Assembly: GCA_023412805.1 (NCBI GenBank)
Contig: JAEZRM010000051.1
Span: 1 to 51,167 of the forward strand
Length of the DNA: 51,167 nt
From: Pseudomonadota bacterium
GTDB lineage: Bacteria > Pseudomonadota > Alphaproteobacteria > Rhizobiales > Hyphomicrobiaceae
Direction of reading: 5' to 3'
In this document: positions 24,373 through 32,227 of the stretch, piece by piece
How the letters are laid out: each line of letters opens with the position of its first letter
Position numbering within the stretch: position 1 is the stretch's first letter
Position numbers and translations under genes: made by a program
Notes under the pieces: generated by a model
The model's input: only the letters and a program-made list of their open reading frames with translations
Database searches by the model: none
Told to the model about the DNA's origin: nothing

Positions 24373-26808
24373 GTGCGCAAGCATCGAAACGCTCTAAGAA
24401 GAATCATGCTTGGCCTGAACGTCAGCACATTCGTGGCCATTGGGCTCGGATTTGCGAGCGCAGGCGGCGTAACATCCGCATTTGCACAGACGACGCTTCC
24501 ACCTCTTACCGTCGAAACCAAGAAAGCAGCTCCCAAGGCCACCAAGAAGGCTTCCCCGAAGCAGAAGCAGGCAGCACCGGCCCCCGCGCCAACCCCGGCT
24601 TCCGAGCCGGCAGCGCTTCCTGTTGCGCCGGAGACCGCGACAGGTCCCGTCCGCGACTACGTCGCAACGCAGAGTGCTACAGGCACCAAGACCGATACGC
24701 CGATCCGCGAGATTCCGCAGTCCATCTCCGTCGTCGGGACGGAGCAGGTACGTGACCAGGGCGCGCAGAACCTTGGAGAGGCGCTTCGCTATATGCCGGG
24801 CGTGCTGGGTGATGGCTTCGGTTTCGACAGCCGCGGCGACTACGTCCTCCTGCGCGGCATTCCGGCGAGTTATTTTCTCGACGGTTTGCGTACTTCATTC
24901 AGATCGTCTTACGCGGAAACTGCTGCCATCGAGCCTTACTCGATCGAACGCATCGAGGTGCTGCGAGGTCCGGCTGGAATGCTCTACGGACAATCGTCGA
25001 CAGGCGGCATCATCAATGCCATCTCGAAGCGCCCGCAGGAAACCCCTCACGCCGAGATTGCAGCGGAATATGGCTCTTACGATTGGCGGCAGGCAATGTT
25101 CGACTTTGGCGGCCCCGTCACAACCGATGGCCGCTGGCTCTATCGGTTCGTCGGTCTGGGCCGCGAGGCCGGCACGCAGGTCGATCACGTCGACAACGAC
25201 CGCATCTTCCTGATGCCTTCGCTGACGTTCCGTCCGTCGGTCGACACGAACATCACGCTGCTCGGCACTTGGCGAAAGGATCAAGGCGGATCCGTTCAGC
25301 AGTTTCTGCCGCACGAGGGTACGCTGTTTCCTAATTCAGTTACGGGACGGCGGGTATCTAGGAGCACGTTCATCGGCGAGCCCGGCGACTACAACGACAC
25401 CGATCAGCAGTCGGTCTCGTTGCTGTTCGATCACAAGTTCTCGGACTGGCTGAGCATCAATCATGGTTCCCGCTACACGCACACCGAGAACACGTACAGC
25501 ACGCACTATACGGCCCCGTTGTCGGCGGAAATCGTCAGCGTCATCAATTCCCTTGTTGGGCTGCCGGTACTGGACGTCGCCAGCGTTCCATTCCTCGATC
25601 CTGCGCGTCAAAATATCGCCAGGATATATCTATGGCGGAAGACTGTATCGGACGTCCTCAACTCCGACACGAATATGACGGCAAAATTTTACTCCGGCCC
25701 TCTGTCTCACAAAGTCACTGCCGGCTTTGACTATATGCGTCACGAGACGGGTGGCAGGGGAACAGAAGGTTTCCTGCTCGACAACATCTACCAACTGGGC
25801 CAATCGCCCTTCAACATCTACAATCCTGTTTATGGGCAAACACCTTTCTATATCCATACGGACGGCACATCATTCGGCACTGTGCTTCCAGACTCGCTCT
25901 CCGACGTTATAGACGATCGCGACAAGCAGGTTCAGGAGCAGCGCGGCATCTATATCCAGGACCAGATCAAACTCGGTAACTGGACAGCCGTTCTAGGTCT
26001 TCGACACGACTGGCTGGATATCACCTTCGGCAGCAATCCGACTTTGAAGGAGAGTGCTACAACAGGCCGCGCCGGCCTCATGTACAGCTTCGACTTCGGA
26101 TTGACGCCGTACGTCAGCTACTCGACAGCATTCACACCCCAGCCGGGTACCACGGTTGTCGATAACTACTTCTTCCCGACCACTCAAGGGGGCGCCAAGC
26201 CGCTCGAAGGCGAACAGTTCGAGATCGGCTTCAAGTACCAGGCTCCGGGGAAGCCTTTCGTGATCAATGCGGCATACTTTGATCTTACCGAGTCCAATCG
26301 TCTCGTTGAGAACCTGGTGACGCAGAATGCACTGCAGGGCGCCGAAGCACACATCCGAGGCTTCGAGTTCGAGGCCGCCGGACGCATCACCGAGAACATC
26401 ACGCTGATCGGCACATATACGTACATGGACTCGGAATACTCCGATCACTTCAATTCGAGTGAAATCGGTACGCCGGTCGAAGGTATTCCTCGTCACATGG
26501 CATCGCTCTGGGGCCTGTATAAGTTCACCGATGGGGCACTGCAGGGGCTGACACTTGGCGGCGGCGTACGCTACGTGGGAGAGTCTCAGGATTACGGCAG
26601 GCTCGTAACGGGCGTGGATGGTACGGTGACATCTCCCGACTTCACGCTCTTCGACGCCATGATCGCCTACGAGCGCGACAACTGGCGCTGGCAGCTCGTG
26701 GGACAGAACCTTGAAGACAAGTTCTACGTGGTCAACTGTCAGACGCGTGGCGACTGTGGCATCGGACAGGGCCGCACACTCATCACACGCCTGAGCTATA
26801 GGTATTGA
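24373..26808 (+). CDS. TonB-dependent siderophore receptor
   Basis: The outer-membrane receptor is 811 aa when started at GTG 24373, which has GGGGG 6 bases upstream and gives a proper signal peptide (ending GGVTSAFAQ). A Lys/Ala/Pro-rich spacer of about 50 residues follows. The plug domain comes next (IPQSISVVGTEQVRDQGAQNLGEALRYMPGV, then RIEVLRGPAGMLYGQSSTGGIINAISKRP), and after it a 22-stranded barrel ending in LITRLSYRY. The PQSISVV and RGPA..LYG..S..GG motifs are those of FhuA/FpvA-like ferric-siderophore receptors. An in-frame ATG at 24346 gives a poorer leader. The following two membrane-protein genes are commonly found with such receptors and support iron uptake. No siderophore synthesis gene is present. 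Confidence 0.93.
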   Translation: MRKHRNALRRIMLGLNVSTFVAIGLGFASAGGVTSAFAQTTLPPLTVETKKAAPKATKKASPKQKQAAPAPAPTPASEPAALPVAPETATGPVRDYVATQSATGTKTDTPIREIPQSISVVGTEQVRDQGAQNLGEALRYMPGVLGDGFGFDSRGDYVLLRGIPASYFLDGLRTSFRSSYAETAAIEPYSIERIEVLRGPAGMLYGQSSTGGIINAISKRPQETPHAEIAAEYGSYDWRQAMFDFGGPVTTDGRWLYRFVGLGREAGTQVDHVDNDRIFLMPSLTFRPSVDTNITLLGTWRKDQGGSVQQFLPHEGTLFPNSVTGRRVSRSTFIGEPGDYNDTDQQSVSLLFDHKFSDWLSINHGSRYTHTENTYSTHYTAPLSAEIVSVINSLVGLPVLDVASVPFLDPARQNIARIYLWRKTVSDVLNSDTNMTAKFYSGPLSHKVTAGFDYMRHETGGRGTEGFLLDNIYQLGQSPFNIYNPVYGQTPFYIHTDGTSFGTVLPDSLSDVIDDRDKQVQEQRGIYIQDQIKLGNWTAVLGLRHDWLDITFGSNPTLKESATTGRAGLMYSFDFGLTPYVSYSTAFTPQPGTTVVDNYFFPTTQGGAKPLEGEQFEIGFKYQAPGKPFVINAAYFDLTESNRLVENLVTQNALQGAEAHIRGFEFEAAGRITENITLIGTYTYMDSEYSDHFNSSEIGTPVEGIPRHMASLWGLYKFTDGALQGLTLGGGVRYVGESQDYGRLVTGVDGTVTSPDFTLFDAMIAYERDNWRWQLVGQNLEDKFYVVNCQTRGDCGIGQGRTLITRLSYRY

Positions 26809-26865
26809 TGGACCGCGCGAACCGCTTGATCGATCGAACAAGAGTTCCATTCGGAAGTCGGCACG

Positions 26866-27432
26866 ATGGCGGCCGGTGAAGCAATTGCCGGCACGCTGCT
26901 GCTGATAGTCGGCGTGATGGGGCTGGCGCTGGCTTGGCGGCGGCCACGTGGTGCAAAGGTGCTCCCGCGGCTTGTCGGGTGGCTGTGTATAGCGGGTGGC
27001 TTCATCGCTTACAGCCGTGCGTGGAGCGCCGAAGTCGGGATGGCATATGGCTGTCTTGTGCTCGCCGTGGTGGCTTATGCGGGAATCGCCGCCGGCATGG
27101 AAGTGCGCAGCTCTCCGAGCCGGGCGCCGCGTGAAATGGCCCTCGAACCCGAGGAGCGGCCGACGAACTGGGGGCGCGGTATCGCCAAGAGCCTGCTTGC
27201 CATTGTGCTCTCCGGCATTGCGTCCATCGGCGTCGGTGTTGCGATTGCCGTGGCCATGCCCATGGCGGTCGTCGATCGCATCATGCTCGGCGGCGTTCTC
27301 GTGCCTGTGCTATGGGGCGCAGGCATGGCTTGGACCTTGAGCGATGCTAAGCTCTTGCGCGCGACGATCGTGCTCGTGAGCGTATCGCTCGTCAGCTATG
27401 CCATCGCATTTCTGCCGAAGGTGCTCACCTGA
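26866..27432 (+). CDS. Multi-spanning membrane protein of the iron-uptake cluster
   Basis: The 188-aa protein has about five hydrophobic segments: residues 7-25, 37-50, 57-75, 108-132 and 165-183. Between the third and fourth is a short charged cytoplasmic loop (SPSRAPREMALEPEERP). It has no catalytic motif that I recognise. Its place between a TonB receptor and a PepSY-type membrane protein, the latter joined by a one-base stop/start overlap, resembles clusters in which DUF3325/DUF3649-like proteins accompany siderophore receptors. It may be a fusion of two such small units, but this is only an inference. Confidence 0.65.
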   Translation: MAAGEAIAGTLLLIVGVMGLALAWRRPRGAKVLPRLVGWLCIAGGFIAYSRAWSAEVGMAYGCLVLAVVAYAGIAAGMEVRSSPSRAPREMALEPEERPTNWGRGIAKSLLAIVLSGIASIGVGVAIAVAMPMAVVDRIMLGGVLVPVLWGAGMAWTLSDAKLLRATIVLVSVSLVSYAIAFLPKVLT

Positions 27433-28913
27433 TGGATGCACCCGTCGTGAAGAAGCCTCGCAAGCGCGCGTTCCTTCCGCCGGATTTCGTGCGTGCGATG
27501 CTTGCGGGTCATTCCGCGCTCGGGCTTGCCTTCGCAGCGTTGATATACGTGGTGTGCCTGTCCGGCACGCTGACCGTTTTCCTCTATGAGTTCCAGCGTT
27601 GGGAGCAGCCGACGGCTCCAGTCGTCGGTGTGCCGATGACGGCGGATTTCGCAAATGCCCTCCTTCAGGCCGGCTACAAGCAGGCTGTCGCCGACAAGTC
27701 GGATCACGACATCTCCATCCTGGCGCCGGGATCGATGACCCCACGCATCGTCGTTAACTATCACGATCATGAGGCGAACGTCGAAGGCCACTGGATCGCG
27801 GATGCCGAGGGCCGCCTCGTCGTGCGCCTGCAGGCGCCGTGGTCGGAGTTCGTCGAGCACTTGCACGCGAGACTTCATCTGCCGCACACGTGGGGCTTGT
27901 TCCTGGTCGGTCTCACCGGCGTAACGCTGCTTTCCTCGCTGGTCTCGGGTCTGCTCGCACATCCGCGGATATTCAAGGACGCCTTCGCGTTACGTTGGGG
28001 CGGCTCGAAGCGCCTGCAGGAAGCGGACCTGCACAATCGCCTCGGCGTGTGGGGACTGCCCTTCCATATTGCTGTCTCTTTGACTGGCGCACTTCTCGGC
28101 CTATCGACGCTCGTCGTTGGTGTGCTCGCGCTCGCGGCCTATGACGGCGACTCGGGCAAGGCTTTCTCCACGTTGCTCGGGCCGCGCGCGACCGAGGAGG
28201 AGACACCGGCACCGCTTCCCGACATCGCGGCCATGATCCGGCATGTGCAGAGCACGAAGCCCGACGCCGAAGTCGTAACGATCTTTGTCCAGCACGCAGC
28301 AAAGATTGGCCAGGTCGTCAGTCTTGGCATGCGCACGCCCGGCCATCTGGCACTCTCAAATTCCTACTACTTCAAGGGTGATGGCACGCCGCTCGGCGAT
28401 GGCGGCCTCGAGACAGGCAGCTTCGGCCAGCAGGTGCTTGGCGCCATCCAGGCACTGCACTTCGGCTGGTTCGGCGGAATGCCTGTTAAAATTCTCTATG
28501 GCGTGCTCGGGCTCGCACTCACCATCGTCACGCACAGCGGCGTGACCATCTGGCTCGCTCGCCGGCGCGACAAGGGCCGCCCCGCCGAGCGATGGGAGCG
28601 CATTTGGGCCGGCGTTGCCTGGGGGCAGCCGTTTGCGCTTGCCGCGGCGGCGCTGGCGGCGATGATTGTCGAGCAGGCGATTTTGCCGACTTATATCCTA
28701 TGCACGATTGCGGTGGTCATCCTGCCCATCGGACTACGGACAGGCGACGCGGCGTCACGCGTCCTGCGCCTCGCGAGCGGTGCCATGCTGGCCGCAGTCC
28801 TTGTCGCTCACAGCTACACCTGGGCAGCTCACATCACCGATGTGATGGCTTGGGGCGTCTCCATGACTCTGCTGGCGATCGCGATCTTACTGGTCGCTCG
28901 CCGACCGGCCTGA
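27432..28913 (+). CDS. PepSY-associated transmembrane protein (iron-uptake type)
   Basis: The 493-aa inner-membrane protein matches the PepSY-TM architecture. An N-terminal helix (HSALGLAFAALIYVVCLSGTLTVF) is followed by a periplasmic region with WSEFVEHLHARLHLPHTWGLFLVGLTGV. Then come another helix pair around LHNRLGVWGLPFHIAVSLTGALLGLST, a second periplasmic part and a helix after LHFGWFGG. The last 100 residues hold three or four further helices. Conserved His residues in HLHARLHLPHTW and ALHFGWFGG suggest haem or metal electron transfer, and homologues are proposed to act in ferric-siderophore reduction. It follows the upstream gene with a TGATG overlap. Confidence 0.85.
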   Translation: MDAPVVKKPRKRAFLPPDFVRAMLAGHSALGLAFAALIYVVCLSGTLTVFLYEFQRWEQPTAPVVGVPMTADFANALLQAGYKQAVADKSDHDISILAPGSMTPRIVVNYHDHEANVEGHWIADAEGRLVVRLQAPWSEFVEHLHARLHLPHTWGLFLVGLTGVTLLSSLVSGLLAHPRIFKDAFALRWGGSKRLQEADLHNRLGVWGLPFHIAVSLTGALLGLSTLVVGVLALAAYDGDSGKAFSTLLGPRATEEETPAPLPDIAAMIRHVQSTKPDAEVVTIFVQHAAKIGQVVSLGMRTPGHLALSNSYYFKGDGTPLGDGGLETGSFGQQVLGAIQALHFGWFGGMPVKILYGVLGLALTIVTHSGVTIWLARRRDKGRPAERWERIWAGVAWGQPFALAAAALAAMIVEQAILPTYILCTIAVVILPIGLRTGDAASRVLRLASGAMLAAVLVAHSYTWAAHITDVMAWGVSMTLLAIAILLVARRPA

Positions 28914-29353
28914 TCGATAGGTGCGGGCTGTGGTTGGCGATATGGTTACTGCTCCTGCCGGCCAGTAGTCGGGCCGATAAGTTGAACGATGCCAACGCGG
29001 ATCTGCAGACCCGGCGATCGGGTGGCTGCTTTTGGGTCTTGGCTCTCCCGCATAGTACGGAGTGATGGCCGATGAAGCAGAATGGGGCCGCTATCCGACT
29101 ACGATGCGAAGGTAGCTGAAGCTGCAATAGCGCTACAAACAAGGTCCGGAGCCGCACGCTGCGAGACACGCATTCAAATCTCGATGTTTGGGATCTCGAG
29201 GTCGGTGGAGCTCACGCCCGATCGCTCTCGGGGTGGGCGCACGGCTCCCTCCGCTGCGCCACTGTCATCGTAGAGGCGCAGCGTTTCATTTGGGTAGCCT
29301 TACTATCGTCGCTGCCAGCGAGCGAAGGTAGCCCTTGAGGTGCACCCAGCAAG
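28914..29353. other. 440-bp interval without a recognisable gene
   Basis: The interval lies between the convergent PepSY-type gene and the nitrile hydratase beta gene. Short reading frames occur on both strands but none has a ribosome site, domain or protein-like composition that I can support. No strong terminator with a U-run was found. It may contain eroded coding DNA. Confidence 0.45.
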
Positions 29354-29965
29354 CTAGATGGTGGGCTCCAGATACGACTGGAATAACTGCGCGTAGTTGA
29401 AGGAATCGTCGCACACGCCGCCCCAGATGTCGGACGAGCGGAAGCGCACGTCGTAGGTCTCCTCCATCGCGGCCTGCATGTTGTGAGCGGCCGCATCGGG
29501 GTAATGTGTCATCGGACCATACCCCATAACGGTGCCGATCTTGCCGCGGAGGTAGCCTGGCATTCGATGATGCCCCGGCACGAACTCGTACTTCACCTTC
29601 ACGGCGTCGCCGATTTGGAACTTGCGTGGGCTTTCAGTCGCCATCCGCCCCTGCCCCAGAGGCAGTGACAGCGGAAACTGCCCATCTACAGCCGCTTGCA
29701 ACTCCTCGGCCGTCGCGAGTCCCTTTTCGACAAGCAGCGTCGCCACCGCCGTCAGGTGTCGCTCGAAGTACGGCGCGCTCATGTAGTGGACTGGGGCCAT
29801 GCGTTCGATGGCATGCCGGAACTCGTCCATGTTGAAGATGCCCGAATTCACGCCGAAGGCCTGAAGAGCTCGTACGCGCGGCTCATATGTTTCCGCGTAC
29901 TTCGACCGCTTGTAGTCGACTGAACCAAAACCCTGCCTGCCACCCATATCGTGCATGCTGTCCAT
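29354..29965 (-). CDS. nthB: Nitrile hydratase subunit beta
   Basis: The 203-aa protein begins with the beta-subunit hallmark MDSMHDMGGRQGFG. It continues with NMDEFRHAIERM and MSAPYFERHLTAVATLLVEKG of the helical N-terminal half. The C-terminal SH3-like barrel has FQIGDAVKVK, RMPGYLRGKIGTV and YDVRFRSSDIWGG. In known enzymes the beta subunit helps coordinate the active-site claw and contacts alpha along its length. It lies 4 bases after the alpha gene in the operon order GTPase-alpha-beta. No amidase gene follows, so the amide product would need an enzyme encoded elsewhere. Confidence 0.93.
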   Translation of the reverse strand: MDSMHDMGGRQGFGSVDYKRSKYAETYEPRVRALQAFGVNSGIFNMDEFRHAIERMAPVHYMSAPYFERHLTAVATLLVEKGLATAEELQAAVDGQFPLSLPLGQGRMATESPRKFQIGDAVKVKYEFVPGHHRMPGYLRGKIGTVMGYGPMTHYPDAAAHNMQAAMEETYDVRFRSSDIWGGVCDDSFNYAQLFQSYLEPTI

Positions 29966-29969
29966 GGGC

Positions 29970-30581
29970 TCAGCTCCTGTTCGCTTGAACGTGTGTCACA
30001 CCAATCATCGCGTCTTGCGTCACGATTTTTTCGAGCTCCTCGGCAGACCAGCCGATTGTCTCCGGCGGCTGCACTGGAAGAACCATATAGCGGGTGTCCG
30101 CTGTCGTATCCCACACGCGAAGCTCGACGTTCGAGGGGACGTCGAGGCCCATCTCGCGAAGAACGGTGCGCGATTCTCGGACGAGACGTGACCGATACTC
30201 GAACTCCTTGTACCACCCCGGCGCGCCACCGATGATTGAATAGGCGGTGCACGAACAGAGCGTGCACACGATGACGTTGTGCACTTTGTCCGTATTCTCG
30301 AGGACGGTCAGTTTTTTATGCCAGGCCGGAAACGTGAAGCCCATCTCCTTTGCGGCGGCCGTGCCGTCCTTCAGCATCTTCTGCCGAAAATCGGCGTCGA
30401 CCCACGCGCGGGCGACCATCTTGGCACCGTTGGCCGTCACGAAAGTCGTCGAGGCCATCGTGTTGAATTCATCGACGTAGCCGTCCGGTAGCGACCCCTT
30501 GCGCTCGAAGAGCGCCTCGAGCGCGGAAGTGCGTTGTTCAAGGCCGGCCGCCTCGGGATTCGTGTAGTTTGTCGTCATCAA
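29970..30581 (-). CDS. nthA: Nitrile hydratase subunit alpha
   Basis: The 203-aa metal-binding subunit has the claw motif VCTLCSC at residues 105-111 (Cys106, Cys109, Ser110, Cys111). The two latter Cys normally become sulfinic and sulfenic acids. Thr107 is the cobalt-type residue (iron enzymes have Ser). The next segment, TAYSIIGGAPGWYKEFEYRSRLV, departs from the usual PWPVLGLPP, and the Tyr that follows the motif in cobalt enzymes is Thr here, as in iron enzymes. The C-terminal VELRVWDTTADTRYMVLPVQP is normal. The gene overlaps the GTPase gene by 4 bases. It hydrates a nitrile, or possibly a related substrate such as thiocyanate, to the amide. Confidence 0.93.
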   Translation of the reverse strand: MMTTNYTNPEAAGLEQRTSALEALFERKGSLPDGYVDEFNTMASTTFVTANGAKMVARAWVDADFRQKMLKDGTAAAKEMGFTFPAWHKKLTVLENTDKVHNVIVCTLCSCTAYSIIGGAPGWYKEFEYRSRLVRESRTVLREMGLDVPSNVELRVWDTTADTRYMVLPVQPPETIGWSAEELEKIVTQDAMIGVTHVQANRS

Positions 30582-31798
30582 CTGCTCTCCATAGCCAAGT
30601 TCTGAGTAGGTGTGTCGTGCTGATCGATCAGGCAGGCATCGAGTTGTGCCGTGATGCGTGCCTCGTCCAGATCCGTTCCGATGAAGACAAGCTCTTGTCG
30701 GCGATCACCGACGCCTTCGAGCCATCGCGTATCGAGCCATGCGCGAAATTCCGGATGAGTCGGCCACTGATCGGACGGAATGCCGGCCCACCAGCGGCCG
30801 ATGACATCACTCTTCCATGCGCCTCCCGCCAGGCTGATCTCACGAACTTGGACGGGATCGTCGGCGAGCCAATACAATCCCTTTGAGCGGATGAGCCCGC
30901 TGTGCTTTTCCGCGAGAAATGCCTCGAACCGTTTTGGATCGAAGGGGAGACGGCGGCGGTAGACGAAACTTCGGATGCCGTACTCGTCGGTCTCAGGTAT
31001 GTGGTCTTTGAATTCGTTGAGTTCCTTGAACCACAGCGAATGCTGACTGGACTTTTCCATGCTGAACCGCCCGGTCCCGAGGATAGACGAGAGCGGCAAC
31101 TTGCCGAACGTCGCCTCGATCAATTCGGCATCGGAGTTCAGGGCGCGGACCAGGGCGCGGAGATCGTTGCGCTCAGTCGTCGTGCACGTCTCGATCTTGT
31201 TGAGGACTATGACGTCGGCGAATTCGATCTGGTCGGCCAAGAGCGTGGCAAGTGATCGGTCATCGTCAGCATCGCGCATCTGACCTCGAGCACGAAGCAG
31301 GTCGCGGCTGCTGAAATCACGGCCGAGAGAGCGTGAATCGACGACGGTCACCATCGTGTCGAGGCGTGCGACATCGGAAAGCGAAAATCCGTCGTGATCG
31401 CGAAACTCGAAGGTCGCGGCGATGGGAAGTGGTTCGGCGATGCCTGTCGCCTCGATCAGCAGATAGTCGAAACGCTTCGCGGCTGCCAACTTGCGGACCT
31501 CTGCAAGCAAATCGTCGCGAAGAGTGCAGCAGATGCAGCCATTAGTAACTTCGATGAGCGTCTCGTCCGTATGAGACAAGTCCGCGCCGCCGGAGCGGAT
31601 CAACTCTGCATCAATGTTGACTTCGGAAAAGTCATTGACGATCACAGCCACGCGCAGGCCTTCGCGGTTCGACAGGACGTGGTTCAGCAGTGTTGTCTTT
31701 CCAGCTCCGAGGAAGCCAGAGAGAACCGTCACAGGGAGTCGAGAGTCTACGTTCACCAGTCTGCCTGTCCGTCGTAGCTGCGTGCCGTCAAGGGTCAT
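30578..31798 (-). CDS. COG0523/CobW-family GTPase, nitrile hydratase activator-like
   Basis: The 406-aa G3E GTPase has the P-loop SGFLGAGKTTLLNHVL (residues about 26-41) and the metal-binding NGCICCTLRDDLL (CxCC). It also has the Walker B-like LLIEATGIAEPLPIA, the base-recognition NKIE, and a C-terminal CobW_C domain ending with VFIGTDLDEARITAQLDACL. In iron-type nitrile hydratases a protein of this family (P47K/NhaR-like activator) inserts the metal. It is the first gene of the operon and overlaps the alpha gene. It pairs an iron-type activator class with a cobalt-like claw. Members of this family also deliver zinc, so a general zinc chaperone is the alternative. Confidence 0.88.
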   Translation of the reverse strand: MTLDGTQLRRTGRLVNVDSRLPVTVLSGFLGAGKTTLLNHVLSNREGLRVAVIVNDFSEVNIDAELIRSGGADLSHTDETLIEVTNGCICCTLRDDLLAEVRKLAAAKRFDYLLIEATGIAEPLPIAATFEFRDHDGFSLSDVARLDTMVTVVDSRSLGRDFSSRDLLRARGQMRDADDDRSLATLLADQIEFADVIVLNKIETCTTTERNDLRALVRALNSDAELIEATFGKLPLSSILGTGRFSMEKSSQHSLWFKELNEFKDHIPETDEYGIRSFVYRRRLPFDPKRFEAFLAEKHSGLIRSKGLYWLADDPVQVREISLAGGAWKSDVIGRWWAGIPSDQWPTHPEFRAWLDTRWLEGVGDRRQELVFIGTDLDEARITAQLDACLIDQHDTPTQNLAMESS

Positions 31799-31845
31799 GG
31801 ACGCTAAGTCGAATAGGAATAAATCTCAAGTAAGGTGGTATGCAT

Positions 31846-32013
31846 TCACTGCAGGTGCTGCCGTGGGTTGTGGCTGACGATCCCAATGGTGGCAAGGAGT
31901 GCAAGCGCGATGGGCCTGCCAAGCTCGCGCATACGCTGCTCGAGAGCGCCTTCGGTCTTCATGACCAGCCAAGTTGCGCCGAGCAGACCGTAGGCGACCG
32001 TCCCAGCTATGGG
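31846..32013 (-). pseudogene. Fragment of cytochrome bd-type quinol oxidase subunit II
   Basis: On the minus strand one frame reads AGTVAYGLLGATWLVMKTEG, then ALEQRMRELGRPIALALLATIGIVS, and ends at a TGA at 31846-31848. The GLLGATWLxMKTEG words are highly characteristic of CydB/CioB. Upstream the frame meets a stop, and no other part of the roughly 340-aa protein or of subunit I is present. It is a relic of a cydAB/cioAB locus left next to the nitrile hydratase operon. A longer open frame over the same bases has no homology that I can see. Confidence 0.7.
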
Positions 32014-32166
32014 TCAGGATCAGGCTGCCGAGGCAGGGGATCTCGAGCACAGTCCCCTCCTTCAATATCTAACCATTCAGCTACTGAAGCTCAGAAACAG
32101 CAAGCCTGTTGATGATCACCCCCCCTCGAGATTGGTACCGCACATAGTCCGATCGGGTTCTCCCGC

Positions 32167-32200
32167 ACAAAAACAGCGGCCGCGCTCGAAACGCGGCCGC
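32167..32200 (-). terminator. Rho-independent terminator of the phytase-like gene
   Basis: On the minus strand a perfect 9-bp stem GCGGCCGCG/CGCGGCCGC with a 7-base loop (32176-32200) is followed by TGTTTTTGTG, giving the U-run. It lies 28 bases after the stop of the gene at 32228-33574. Confidence 0.85.
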
Positions 32201-32227
32201 CGCTAATGTCGCACGTCACGCGCTGTC

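Noticed and set aside
28914..29353. Short reading frames on both strands between PepSY and nitrile hydratase genes
   Set aside because: None has a domain, conserved-looking sequence or a ribosome site; no gene can be supported.
31826..32065. A 79-codon minus-strand open frame over the cydB fragment
   Set aside because: The recognisable CydB words are in another frame of the same strand, so this frame is a by-product.
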